In this document: one piece after another, positions 28,001-35,098 of the stretch
How positions within the stretch are numbered: the stretch's first letter is position 1
Layout: each line of letters opens with the position of its first letter
Assembly (NCBI GenBank): GCA_024405255.1
Contig: JAKSOY010000009.1
Coordinates: forward strand, 1 to 47,951
From: Kiritimatiellia bacterium
GTDB lineage: Bacteria; Verrucomicrobiota; Kiritimatiellia; RFP12; UBA1067
DNA: 47,951 bases
Direction of reading: 5' to 3'
Notes under the pieces: model-generated
Database searches by the model: none
What the model was told of the DNA's origin: nothing
What the model saw: the letters and a program-made list of their open reading frames with translations, nothing else
Translations under genes and position numbers: made by a program

Positions 28001-28693
28001 CTGCCCCGCGCCGCGTCCCCAGCCACCGTCGGCGGAATTGCACTTCATGTACCCTTCCAGCACGCGGTCGTTCACCACCGTGAGATGCTGCTCGGAATGC
28101 GACAGCCAACGTCCACGCTGGCCGATGCGACGGCCCAGATCGAACTTCAGGTGCGCCGTTTCGTTCGCCGGATAAGTGAAACGCAGAAGACCGCACGTAC
28201 GCGACGCCGTGAGTTCGGCGGCGATGTTGTATCGCTCGAGCGACACGCGGTAGAAACCCGCCTTGGCCGCCTCGTTCGCGTGATTGAAGGACGACTTGGC
28301 CGCGTCGCGATCGAATTCGAGCTTTCCCGTCGTCGGCATCACCTGCAGATTGCCGAATTCACCGTACCAGCCGATGCCGCTCATGTGCAGGAAGCTGAAG
28401 CCTTCGATGGTATTCATCGGGTACGAGTAGCCGGGACCGTTATCGCCGCCCGTCACCGTATCGGGCGACAGCTGGACCTGTCCAAACGGCGTCGCAGCCC
28501 CCGGGAATGTCTTACCGCAGCCGTGTCCGCCATGCCCGCCGTTGCGCTTGATATACGCCGCATCCGGATACGTCACAGTCCCGATGAAGGGATCGATGCA
28601 ATCCACGCCCTCCTTCGGCGCCACCGGCTCAGCACCGGCGGTCCACGCAAACAAACCAAAACCTACAGCAAGAACTTTTATTTTCGTCTTCAT
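22100..28693 (-). CDS. GH92-F5/8C-GH2-GH130 multi-enzyme fusion (mannose-directed)
   Basis: A 2197-residue exported protein with a signal peptide. GH92 spans about 20-730: it opens with VDCIDPFIGTVTYPD, has HPNEPC near 593 (catalytic acid) and GNDDVGQMSAWY near 634 (base), and is expected to remove alpha-mannose with calcium. Two discoidin-like F5/8C segments follow to about 1020. GH2 spans about 1030-1860, with acid/base E in CGRNEGNPP (near 1468) and likely nucleophile E in LHSERGLPNVPE (near 1527); it most resembles the endo-beta-mannosidase/exo-beta-glucosaminidase branch. GH130 ends the chain with GCEDPRV (near 1966), acting on beta-mannosides. I start at ATG 28691-28693; an earlier in-frame start would lie inside the upstream gene. 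Confidence 0.9.
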   Translation of the reverse strand: MKTKIKVLAVGFGLFAWTAGAEPVAPKEGVDCIDPFIGTVTYPDAAYIKRNGGHGGHGCGKTFPGAATPFGQVQLSPDTVTGGDNGPGYSYPMNTIEGFSFLHMSGIGWYGEFGNLQVMPTTGKLEFDRDAAKSSFNHANEAAKAGFYRVSLERYNIAAELTASRTCGLLRFTYPANETAHLKFDLGRRIGQRGRWLSHSEQHLTVVNDRVLEGYMKCNSADGGWGRGAGQVNYTVYFHAELSKPLVAWDFADRGTRVAGEKLKQYTGGNVVFVGTFGKLAHPVVMKTGISFDSIADARANYRREIATASFDEVKASARAAWKNAIDGIHVKGGTERERTIFATSLYHAFLDPREIGKGKGFTRRTVFSGWDVFRSEMPLLTLLRPDVVSDTISSMMETVTTGKRRTLPRWDIFGCDSGCMIGQPIISVMADAYEKGIRDFDVKLALRLADESLAAESASRKYGFAPGSLSSSLEYAYFDWCYGRLAELAGDAKAAARGFAYAQNYTNSWCREVGWMRTRQSNGAWLPWKGRHVHGQGCVESNPWQQGWFVPHDVEGLVRLMGGREKFTAELETFFAETPQHFGWCNSYNHPNEPCHTLPFLFAHSAKPQLTSFWTRAICARAYDVGPYGLCGNDDVGQMSAWYVLASIGLHPLCPGDGRWYLCAPIFKETTIRLDPKYYRGGTFTIRAPNADAEHATIKCVKLNGKVLDRWYITTAEVTAGGVLEFDLAKDSSEAETNLAFRRAVYQSSAADVNRVGHLVTDGLRTGREVRPSRFSSLDETKSPSNERPAQAFDGNKGTKWLHFGAQAWLQVELSQAKKPTAYALTSANDMEERDPKDWVLQGSDDGKTFVDLDAQTNQNFPSRFATRTFPLALTRAYRFYRLSVTANHGCSEPEKGAIIQLAEFDLLDAEGRSLARAGAPESFVSAWVSRGAQNEWIFVDLGAASEISRVRLDWCTAEFATVYEVQVSDDAKSWRTVATVTNGAGGTEEVPFAKTKARYVRLFCRTSSAGRFALAELEVMGTNGLKPYTTGTNWRVQRASEVKANGEALTAGAFDDSAWLPAVVPGTVLTSYLRAGAIPDMNIADNQTMISDSFFTADFWYRKTFTVKAPAKGGRVWLNFEAINWKAEVFLNGQKLGRIDGAFLRKSFDITKVANFAGENRLAVLIHKNDYPGAVTLQDLKSPGLNGGILGRDNPTIHASIGWDWVPTVRGRNIGIYRDVTVTYSGDVTLANGWAVTELDVKKKDFSKAEVTLRAQVRNAADHPVTTVVTGTVEPGGYTVKSAPITLAAGTTSEVAVGTFTMAKPRLWWPATYGDQPLYTAKLTADVEGQTSQVHSFKFGVRKFTYKTGKPMTIFCNGTRIVCRGGNWGMDDANLAATPLDYDTKVRLHAEANLNMIRNWVGMTNSEDFYRACDKYGVLVWDDFWLANPSDGPNPDDPEMFLANATDKVLKVRHHAALALYCGRNEGNPPKSLYDALPKLVARLDGTRHYIPDSAANTVSGHGPYGVRNPEWYFKNAPATLHSERGLPNVPEIDSMRRMLGPDHLWPIDNVWGQHDFTYGGAQNCKGFSDYIRSSYQVPQSLEEFTRLAQLVAYENYKTLFESVYVKGGNGMILWMSQSAWPSMVWQTYDYWHDVNGGYFGSKAGNQPINVILDQSTMKLWAVNATPRRFCGRVLISVNDTEGNPYPSQIPWEELDLASDACVEVGTLPDYKTKDGIVILCVRVWDDNQAGRSIVAENNMWINQREPRNYKALLPLLAGEATIRDVRVTRTGSRAKGTVSVKNNTGKPLLFVRLKLVDANGTRVLPVHWSDNYLSFLTGMGERTVTFEATDCSAAVGELKVVQEKVAFSDPTKLPDWAFGPFKRPEGVNPVIRPQPTSFDCPMRKRPIKWEESDTFNPAAAIKDGKIVVLYRAEDNTAQGIGSRTSRLGYAETTDGVTFTRAPKPVLFPCEDDQKAFDWEGGCEDPRVAQTEDGLYVCMYTSWNRKVPRLCVATSRDLKTWTKHGPAFAKFGGAGFRNRGCKSGAIVQAPSAKDPSRYVITKINGKYVMYWGEAALEIAYSDNLLDWVPAGPVMRTRKGYFDSALTEMGPAAILTKKGIVVLYNGKNSNGSTADPNYPRGVYSGGQALFSATEPTKLLARLDRPYFKPEAPFEKTGQYKDGTVFTEGLVFYKGAWHLYYGCADSFVGTAVWKVED

Positions 28694-28746
28694 TGTCTTT
28701 CGTCCAATTGTCTCATCGTTTCTTTCATTGGCGTTCACCAGTCTTC

Positions 28747-31700
28747 CTACCGCACGAACATGACCATGGGACCGCTTTTGGTCACATAGAGCCCGCCGTC
28801 GATGGCCTTCACATAGCACTTCTTCCTGGTTTCTGCATCCAGGACGAAATTCACGCCCTCGGGCGCACTCTCCCAGGCCACCACCTGAGTCGGTTCATCC
28901 GTGAACTCGCGTCCATGCACATCGACCGTGATTGTCGCTCCACCGTCGAAAGTCAAATGACGCGTGGTATTACGGGAGACCGTTCCCGTCATGGAGAGCG
29001 GCGACGTACGCGCCGAGAGATCGAGCGTGGCGCCGTTCAGCAGTTTCGTGTTCATATAGCAGTCTTTGTTCGGCGCAAAGACGCCGCTGACGGTGAACGA
29101 TCCCGAACCATAACTGGACGTATCGGCTGCGAAGTTGGCGTAATAATTGGCGACCTTCACCTCGACATTGTGGATAAAACAGCCGCCTGTGTGATTGAGC
29201 GTCACCTGCGAAGCGTCAATGGTGGAGGCATGCAAGCACAGATAGGCACCCGACCTCATTTCCAGCGTGCCCGCATCAGTGAACGTCGTGCCGAAGAGCC
29301 AGAACACCGTTCCGTTGGCCGGGATATTGACGAGAAGCGTCTTCCCGTTGAGGGTGATCTTCCCCCCGGAACCGAGCCCCCAGCCCATGCATTCTTTTCC
29401 GTTGTTGTGGCCGCCCACGCTCGCATTGACGGTGGTATCCTCGGTGATTTCAAGTTCCGCGAAAGTCCGATTGTTCCAGTTGATCGCCAGTCCGTCGACC
29501 GTGAGCATACCGCCATTGGACACGATCTTCATCGCGGTATGGTTGAAGGAACCATTGAAATCGAATATGGCGCCACGTTCAACAGTCAGCGTGGCGAAGA
29601 GTCCGTTATTGATTCCGCCCTTCAACGTACCTTCCGCAACCGTACAGAAACTGTTGACGTCATTGTGCGCCCAAACGAGCACTCCCGGACCCTCCTTCAC
29701 CAACGTCATGCCAGACCCGATTGCGGTACTGGAACTGATGACCACCGCGCCCGAACCGACGCGGCATTTGAGTCTGCCGCCCGCCACCGACGAAGTGAAC
29801 GTACGCGGAACCGAATTATCCGCCAACAACGACGCGGGGATTATCAATGTGTTCCCCATGAGATCGAACGTGCAGTCGCTATCCGTGCCGAACGCGGGCT
29901 CCGACCAGTCGTAAGTCGTAGGCGTCTCATTTTGCGGCAGCGCACCACGAGAAAGGAGAAGTCCACGACCGGTCAGACCCGTCGCCTTGATTGCCTGATA
30001 CTCGGCATCGGAGGCGAAACGCACCCAGATGTCGGAAGTCACCCCCTGGTCCCAATCAGGTATCAGCACGTCGTTCTTGGTGAAGAACTTCCACTGGCCG
30101 AGCGAGAGATCCCACTTGGCGTAATCCGGCGAAATGACCGAATGGACGTAGAGTCCGTCGGGCTTGACCTCGAATCCCAATCCCTGCTCGGTCAACGCCG
30201 TATTGGCCGTAAAAGTGATCCCCTCGTAGGCGGCGCCGTTCCATGCGAGCACCCTGTCGCCCGTCTTCAGCTCACGCGTTCCCGTTTCTACGAACACCGT
30301 CGATGGCAACGAGGGCATCCCCTGGTTGTCGATGGTCGAGTTCATCGGGAACGGCTCCGTTGCCGTCGAGACATCGATCGAACCGTCCGCCTTGAGAATC
30401 GGGGCTAGATATTTGTCGGTGAAAAGCCGCAAGGCACCGTTGACTGTCAATGCGCCCGTCAGTGGCATCCATTGCGTCACAGTCTTGCACGTATAGTCCA
30501 GCACTTCAAGTCCATACAGCAACCGCACGCCGCCGGTCCCGCTCTGGACGAGCGAGGTGGTGGGCATCGAAATGGCCGACCCCTTCGGATCTCCACCCGA
30601 TGAATAGCCGCCGATCACCAGATAGCCGCCGGTCACTTCGATGACGCCGCCACCGGTCACGGACGTGTTGCAGAGATAGAAGCGCTTATCGGGATTCATC
30701 GCGACGGTGAGCTTGTGTCCCCCCATATCCAGATAGGTTCTGACATAGCTGCTCGCCAAGAACGGCATCGTGTTGCCGGCGATTCGGGAATCGGCTTCCA
30801 GCTTCACATTGACCAGCAACGAACGCCCGCCGGGGTCGCCGATTCCCTTGCCGTCGACGCCGATGTCGGCGCCGCCGTTGACAAGACTGCCGCCCGCCAA
30901 GACAAAGAGCTCGGTGGAAAAGCCATAGGTCGTGCCGACGAAATCAAGGGTGCCATTCGTTTCAATGCGCACAATCCGCTTGTCCGCCCCCGAGGCGATG
31001 CCGCCAAACGAAGTCGAATCCGCCAGCTTGACATTCCAATTTCCACCCTTGACCACGGTGCCTCCGGTGTAGGACTGATTGGCGCGCGACGAAAGATAGG
31101 TACCACCACCGGCCTTGCACAGCGTCAACGAACCCGTGAACGGCATCGACGAGTTCTCAACCGTCATTCCGCCCGGAACCAGGATGGTCAATGTTCCACC
31201 CGCGCCAGGGGCGGACGAATCGGTGATGGTCCGCCCCGACGTGGCAAACGCCGCCGTGAAACGGACGGCGAGACGATGTCCGTTCAAATCAATGTCACCA
31301 TCCGGTAGCTCATAATCGGCGTATGGACGATTCCAGTCGGTGGTCAAAGTCGTCAGCGAAACAGCCGTTACGCCACGGGCGATGACCGACTTGCCGTCCG
31401 GCGAAATTTCAAAGAGACGGAACATGTCCGTATCGCTCGCAAAAGCGCTCGCCGCCGAAACGCCCTCGCCCAAAGTGATGCCGCCCGCAAAGGTCGCAAC
31501 CACCTGCCCCACGTCGGCATCGGTGACGCCGCTGATCAGCAGCTGTCCGTCATTGTCGATTTCGAGCGATCCGGAGAACGTCGTCCCCTTCGCGATTTTC
31601 AACGCGCCTGCCTCGATCTTCGTCGGGCCCGTGTAAGTGTTGCCCGAAGCCAGCGTGAATACGCCGTCGCCTTTCTTGGTCAGGCCGCCGTCAAGGGCCG

Positions 31701-32637
31701 GTGCCGTCACGCCGCTGACAAGCGGCAGACAGGACGTGACATCGTGCCAGACGTCAAAGATCGCGCCACCCGCCAGCACGCGGGCCTTGAGTCCCTTACT
31801 GTCAGTCGTCGAACCGATGAACTCCGCCGACGCGGCAAGCGTCTGTACCGTGCCACCGTCGAAGTTGAGATACGATGCCGTCGCGATGTTGGAGTAGAAG
31901 CGCCCGACCTTCGCGACACCGCCCCGAAGGTTCACCGTCGCCGTTCCCGAACCCGTTTCGCCCAGCAACACCGCCTGCCCGCGGCCGCCGCTCAAGTCGA
32001 GTACGCCGCCGGTCTGGGTGAATGTCGCCGGTTGGTTGTTGCGCACCATCAGAAGCGAATCGCCCCGAACGTTCAACGTTCCGCCCGAAAGGTTGTACTG
32101 GGCGTGTCCGTTATTGCTATAAGAGAGGCACAAGGTACGGGTGGCCGCCGCAGGCGAAGCCATGCCAATATTCACCGTGCCGCCGCTCTGGTTGACCACG
32201 CCCTTACCAACCGTGAACGACGGGTTCGACGCCGAAGTCGTCTCATCCAGGAGCGCCTCAAACACACCACCTTGGATGTTGAGCGTGAAATCGTTGAAGA
32301 CGTAGACGATCACCGTCGAGGTAAAGGTCTTGCCCTCCGGCAAATAAGCCGAACTTGCGCCCTGATAACCGCCCTGGAAATAGACATTGCCTCCTCCGGA
32401 GAAATTATTGGCCACAGAGACGTCTCCGCCGTCACGAATGAAATAACGAGTAGCCGATGCCGACATCGCCCCCACCAGCATCAACGCCAACACGCCCTTT
32501 TGGGCCACTGCCGACAATCTCCGAAAAACGCTGATTCGTTTACGGCGCAACGGCTTCGCCGATGCAACTTCATCCTCTTTCAATCGCAGACACAAATCTT
32601 TCGCAGACGTTTTTTCCCGAAGAAATGTACTTGTCAT
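28747..32637 (-). CDS. Giant surface protein with autotransporter-type beta-strand repeats
   Basis: A 1296-residue exported protein. A charged N-terminal extension (RRKRISVFRR at 31-40) precedes the hydrophobic signal segment, like the extended signal peptides of autotransporters. The body is Gly/Thr/Val-rich beta repeat, with PATR-type units such as LTKKGDGVFTLASGNTYTG and GALKIAKGTTFSG. No C-terminal translocator barrel is present. A GDRVLAW...GLYV module near 795-835 recurs at the C-terminus, which ends GLYVTKSGPMVMFVR. It probably forms a beta-helix at the cell surface. It lies 53 bases upstream of the GH92-GH2-GH130 gene. Confidence 0.85.
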   Translation of the reverse strand: MTSTFLREKTSAKDLCLRLKEDEVASAKPLRRKRISVFRRLSAVAQKGVLALMLVGAMSASATRYFIRDGGDVSVANNFSGGGNVYFQGGYQGASSAYLPEGKTFTSTVIVYVFNDFTLNIQGGVFEALLDETTSASNPSFTVGKGVVNQSGGTVNIGMASPAAATRTLCLSYSNNGHAQYNLSGGTLNVRGDSLLMVRNNQPATFTQTGGVLDLSGGRGQAVLLGETGSGTATVNLRGGVAKVGRFYSNIATASYLNFDGGTVQTLAASAEFIGSTTDSKGLKARVLAGGAIFDVWHDVTSCLPLVSGVTAPALDGGLTKKGDGVFTLASGNTYTGPTKIEAGALKIAKGTTFSGSLEIDNDGQLLISGVTDADVGQVVATFAGGITLGEGVSAASAFASDTDMFRLFEISPDGKSVIARGVTAVSLTTLTTDWNRPYADYELPDGDIDLNGHRLAVRFTAAFATSGRTITDSSAPGAGGTLTILVPGGMTVENSSMPFTGSLTLCKAGGGTYLSSRANQSYTGGTVVKGGNWNVKLADSTSFGGIASGADKRIVRIETNGTLDFVGTTYGFSTELFVLAGGSLVNGGADIGVDGKGIGDPGGRSLLVNVKLEADSRIAGNTMPFLASSYVRTYLDMGGHKLTVAMNPDKRFYLCNTSVTGGGVIEVTGGYLVIGGYSSGGDPKGSAISMPTTSLVQSGTGGVRLLYGLEVLDYTCKTVTQWMPLTGALTVNGALRLFTDKYLAPILKADGSIDVSTATEPFPMNSTIDNQGMPSLPSTVFVETGTRELKTGDRVLAWNGAAYEGITFTANTALTEQGLGFEVKPDGLYVHSVISPDYAKWDLSLGQWKFFTKNDVLIPDWDQGVTSDIWVRFASDAEYQAIKATGLTGRGLLLSRGALPQNETPTTYDWSEPAFGTDSDCTFDLMGNTLIIPASLLADNSVPRTFTSSVAGGRLKCRVGSGAVVISSSTAIGSGMTLVKEGPGVLVWAHNDVNSFCTVAEGTLKGGINNGLFATLTVERGAIFDFNGSFNHTAMKIVSNGGMLTVDGLAINWNNRTFAELEITEDTTVNASVGGHNNGKECMGWGLGSGGKITLNGKTLLVNIPANGTVFWLFGTTFTDAGTLEMRSGAYLCLHASTIDASQVTLNHTGGCFIHNVEVKVANYYANFAADTSSYGSGSFTVSGVFAPNKDCYMNTKLLNGATLDLSARTSPLSMTGTVSRNTTRHLTFDGGATITVDVHGREFTDEPTQVVAWESAPEGVNFVLDAETRKKCYVKAIDGGLYVTKSGPMVMFVR

Positions 32638-32685
32638 TGCGTGTTTTCCTTTCTGTTCTGTAAATCAGATAGACACCTAGTATCC

Positions 32686-33003
32686 CTAGTCCGTCATACC
32701 GAACTCAGGGGACGAGAACTGGGCGAGATTCTTCATGTCGACGAAAGCGGACACCAACGGCAGATGGTCGGCCTTCGCCATCGCATTGGAAATCGCCGGT
32801 GCATCCCAGGCCAACGCCATCGACTTGGTCTCTGCGGCGATTCCCGGCAACAACACCGGTTCGCCATTGTTCAATTGTTTCAAATCGCCAAAATCCATAC
32901 TGGCCACCAACAGTGCCCGAGGAGCTTCCGCTGCCGACAGGCCAGCCGGACACCCCACCATCATGAAGGCCATTGCGAGACCGACAATCGAACCGATTTT
33001 CAT
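32686..33003 (-). CDS. Small predicted lipoprotein of unknown function
   Basis: A 105-residue protein with a signal peptide whose MMVGC could be a lipobox; otherwise cleavage after LSAAEA is likely. The mature part (ALLVASMDFGDL, FVDMKNLAQF) matches nothing I know. The ATG at 33001-33003 is overlapped by the TGA of the small upstream ORF as ATGA, and GGAATGGA lies in front. It lies 48 bases ahead of the giant repeat protein and seems to be part of the same transcript. Confidence 0.65.
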   Translation of the reverse strand: MKIGSIVGLAMAFMMVGCPAGLSAAEAPRALLVASMDFGDLKQLNNGEPVLLPGIAAETKSMALAWDAPAISNAMAKADHLPLVSAFVDMKNLAQFSSPEFGMTD

Positions 33004-33179
33004 CTTGTTTCCATTCCTTCTTGGTACGCCATAAAAGCCGACGGTCCTGCGCACTCAGCATTCTCCACGTAATTGGTTACGGGCTGCTCATTGAACTTTA
33101 AAGAAGTTGGCTGAGGATACCGGGAAAGATACTCCCGAACAAGAGTCTCATAGAGACGCGGATAATGCATTACTTCCAT
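33000..33179 (-). CDS. Possible 59-codon leader ORF
   Basis: An ORF beginning MEVMHYPRLYETLV and ending EGMETR. In favour: its stop overlaps the next start as ATGA, and it begins within a few bases of a strong promoter's expected start point. Against: third positions are not GC-biased like other genes here, and it has no relatives I recognise. It may be a true coupled gene, a leader peptide, or just the 5' untranslated region of the lipoprotein gene. Confidence 0.3.
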   Translation of the reverse strand: MEVMHYPRLYETLVREYLSRYPQPTSLKFNEQPVTNYVENAECAGPSAFMAYQEGMETR

Positions 33180-33188
33180 CGCACAGAC

Positions 33189-33217
33189 AGTATAACATAA
33201 ACGGGCAGGGCTATCAA
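33189..33217 (-). promoter_or_regulatory. Sigma-70-type promoter for the lipoprotein/repeat-protein/GH92 operon
   Basis: The minus strand has TTGATA, 17 bases, TATACT, with TGT in front of the -10 (extended -10 form). It lies inside the dead AbiH frame, at the seam of the island. Transcription should start near 33181-33182. Confidence 0.7.
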
Positions 33218-33231
33218 TACCCAAACGGGCA
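33199..33231 (-). promoter_or_regulatory. Direct repeat flanking the -35 element
   Basis: TGCCCGTTT occurs twice on the minus strand (33223-33231 and 33199-33207), 24 bases apart, on either side of TTGATA. The placement suits two operator or activator half-sites. Nothing proves that it is bound. Confidence 0.35.
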
Positions 33232-33273
33232 CCGCGTCCGGTGCGCAATAGTCGGTCTTGAGTCCAAGACCGA
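33229..33273. repeat. Two adjacent perfect inverted repeats at the AbiH break
   Basis: GCACCG-CGTC-CGGTGC fills 33229-33244. TCGGTCTTG-AGTC-CAAGACCGA fills 33252-33273 (9-base arms). Both have 4-base loops (CGTC and AGTC), and the AbiH likeness ends between them. They could be remains of a recombination site, operators, or chance features of the AbiH code. Confidence 0.45.
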
Positions 33274-33309
33274 TATCAAATCCATTTCCTATGAGGTATG
33301 TAAGGTTCA

Positions 33310-34101
33310 TTACTCTAATCCAAATATGCGGCCGTAGGCATCTATCATCGGCGTCGGGTCGGTTGCAAGCGTTGGCGACGCGATCGCCTGGGCGATTGAA
33401 TCCCACTCAAGATAGTTTGCGCCGTCAGGCGAGAATCGCGCGATGAACTCGCGGACTCTCGGCGCGAGAGCATCCGGCAACTCGGCGCGAACGGACGGCG
33501 GCACATGTTCAAGAACGCGAAAGACGTCATTACGATGCTTAAGCGCATCATTGCGACGACGAGCGTCACTTGTCTCGACATATTCAGCCATCAGGTTCAA
33601 GTACGCGGCAATCTTGAACACCATCAATGCCTCTGGCTTAAGACATCTAAACCCATGTCGAATATCGCAATGAATCAAGGCATATTGATACAACTCTTCA
33701 TCCAGTACCATTGCCGACATGCTTTCGTCCCGTTCCAACACAAGCGGCGTATACCGCAGGCCGGGAAGTTCCAGCAACGAATGCGACAAAAGCTCAAGCT
33801 TCGCCGGAAAGGACGCATCCTTGGGGGCAAGAAACCGGTAATAATGCGGGCGCTCTTTCGAAAAGTAACATTCGTAACCTCCTGCATCAACAAACCTATG
33901 AAACGCCATTTTGAAGGCATCGGAAAGCTTGTCCGTGACGACCAGCAGATCAATGTCGTGCGTGACTCTGGCACGATTGGCAATGCCTTTAGGCTTATCG
34001 TATTGACCCAACACCATCTGAACCGCAGTACCGCCAATGAGAATGAACGATTCTCGGTACGAGGCAAACGCAACTTCAAACCTATCAAATCCAGGGATCA
34101 T
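33310..34101 (-). CDS. AbiEii/AbiGii-family nucleotidyltransferase toxin
   Basis: A 263-residue protein of the type IV toxin-antitoxin nucleotidyltransferase family. The polymerase-beta-like motif is ILIGGTAVQMVLGQ then RVTHDIDLLVV, whose DxD would bind metal. LKPEALMVFKIAAYLNL and the later LKHRNDVFRVL are typical of the subfamily paired with MarR-like partners. Known AbiEii toxins block growth by nucleotide transfer to tRNA or another target. It overlaps the upstream gene as ATGA (4 bases), so translation is coupled. It appears intact. Confidence 0.86.
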   Translation of the reverse strand: MIPGFDRFEVAFASYRESFILIGGTAVQMVLGQYDKPKGIANRARVTHDIDLLVVTDKLSDAFKMAFHRFVDAGGYECYFSKERPHYYRFLAPKDASFPAKLELLSHSLLELPGLRYTPLVLERDESMSAMVLDEELYQYALIHCDIRHGFRCLKPEALMVFKIAAYLNLMAEYVETSDARRRNDALKHRNDVFRVLEHVPPSVRAELPDALAPRVREFIARFSPDGANYLEWDSIAQAIASPTLATDPTPMIDAYGRIFGLE

Positions 34102-35051
34102 AGAGTTCTCTCCAGCAAATCAGACAAGGCAATCTGAACTCGCGCGTCTGGTGAATCCTTCAGCGCCATGTATAGCGAAAGCGAATCGACGCGTCCATCT
34201 TGGGCGAGAAGAACCGGGGCATATCGCCAGATTTCAATCGGTACACCGCTGTACTTCTGAATCTTGCTCTCATCCAGCTTCCGCACCTGATCTATCGACA
34301 TGGCAAACGACGTCTCGTCTTCTGTCAGAAGATCGGAAACACGCGCAAGTGCCGAGTACCCAGACAACAGTCCACCATCCATCTTCCCCGTAAAGCGAAC
34401 CGATTTCACAATCGGCGTACGCAGGCATTTCTCGGCCGAACGCCAAAGGAGCCTCCTGTCTTTCGGCAGAGAAACGAAACGGTTCCGCCCCGTCTTGCCC
34501 ATCGTGGCAAGCCGATGATACTCCAGCTCCTGACAAGCCCGCGTCAGATAAACATCTTTGATCGACAACTCCTCACGAAGCGTGGCATACGAAACAGACT
34601 CCTCCCCCGCATGGAAAAGCAACATACGGAAGAATACAACTTGAGCCCACGGAGAAAGAAACTTGCGCAAGAAGGGCTTCTCAAAGCGATCATAGGCCTC
34701 TGGAGGCGTCAGTACTGCGTGAGGCGGCATGAATATCTGCCGGCCAGGTACGATGTAATTGACTTTCGCCTTCCGGAGACACTCACTATACTCCCGATCT
34801 GCAAACTCAAGGACGACAACCGCCCGGCGAAAACCAGAAATCTGCCGATAGGCGGCAATGATTTCATCCGGCAGCACTTCACGTCTCGGTTCAAAGGCAA
34901 TCGTCATCTCACCCAAGAGCATCAACTGAACCGCGTCATATCTTGTCGCAACAGCAAGGGGGAAGTCTCCGGACAGCGTGAACGCACAGATGTCGAGACA
35001 ATCAACACCGCACGCTTTCATGTACTTAGGTAACTTCCTTAAACCGTTCAT
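34098..35051 (-). CDS. Winged-helix antitoxin/regulator of the AbiE-type pair
   Basis: A 317-residue protein placed directly before the nucleotidyltransferase toxin and overlapping it by 4 bases. The middle (about 135-205: SPWAQVVFFRMLLFHAGEE, then YATLREELSIKDVYLTRACQELE) reads as a MarR-like winged helix-turn-helix. An N-terminal domain of about 130 residues and a C-terminal domain flank it. In related loci this partner neutralises the toxin and represses the shared promoter. The family assignment rests on context plus the wHTH. There is no lone HTH regulator elsewhere in the island. Confidence 0.75.
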   Translation of the reverse strand: MNGLRKLPKYMKACGVDCLDICAFTLSGDFPLAVATRYDAVQLMLLGEMTIAFEPRREVLPDEIIAAYRQISGFRRAVVVLEFADREYSECLRKAKVNYIVPGRQIFMPPHAVLTPPEAYDRFEKPFLRKFLSPWAQVVFFRMLLFHAGEESVSYATLREELSIKDVYLTRACQELEYHRLATMGKTGRNRFVSLPKDRRLLWRSAEKCLRTPIVKSVRFTGKMDGGLLSGYSALARVSDLLTEDETSFAMSIDQVRKLDESKIQKYSGVPIEIWRYAPVLLAQDGRVDSLSLYMALKDSPDARVQIALSDLLERTL

Positions 35052-35065
35052 CTTGCTCTTTCAAT

Positions 35066-35083
35066 GTAAAAAACGATTTTTAC
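35066..35083 (-). promoter_or_regulatory. Palindrome in the leader of the toxin-antitoxin operon
   Basis: GTAAAAA-TCGT-TTTTTAC is a perfect 7-base-arm inverted repeat on the minus strand, between the promoter and the antitoxin start. A second GTAAA lies just upstream of it. AbiE-type antitoxins bind inverted repeats to repress their own operon, so this is a plausible operator. Confidence 0.45.
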
Positions 35084-35098
35084 TCTTTACGGGAAAGT

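Larger units (their letters stand above)
33004..33309 (-). other. Junction between the defence island and the surface-protein operon
   Basis: This stretch of about 300 bases has no secure gene. Read on the minus strand it holds, in order, the broken AbiH start, two perfect inverted repeats, two copies of TGCCCGTTT, a sigma-70-type promoter and the doubtful 59-codon ORF. Base composition is lower in GC than the long genes on both sides. Confidence 0.6.
33170..33310 (-). pseudogene. Truncated AbiH-like abortive-infection gene
   Basis: The reading frame opens MNLTYLIGNGFDIGLGLKT, matching the conserved nucleotide-loop-like start of AbiH family proteins (xYLIGNGFDxxxGLKTxY). The likeness stops after about 21 residues at TDY; the frame then runs through unrelated sequence to a stop at 33170. 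Full AbiH proteins have several hundred residues, so this is a remnant. Its ATG overlaps the TAA of the toxin gene upstream as TAATG, which means it was once the third gene of that operon. Confidence 0.7.

Noticed and set aside
26417..28789. 790-codon open frame on the plus strand
   Set aside because: It is antisense to the GH92 domain and Arg/His/Val-rich with no recognisable motif.
28694..28819. 42-codon N-terminal extension of the GH92 fusion
   Set aside because: It would overlap the upstream gene's end, and the signal peptide begins at the ATG at 28693.
32642..32700. Paired CTAG-containing segments near the lipoprotein stop as a hairpin
   Set aside because: The arms are too short and no T tract follows; nothing supports a terminator here.
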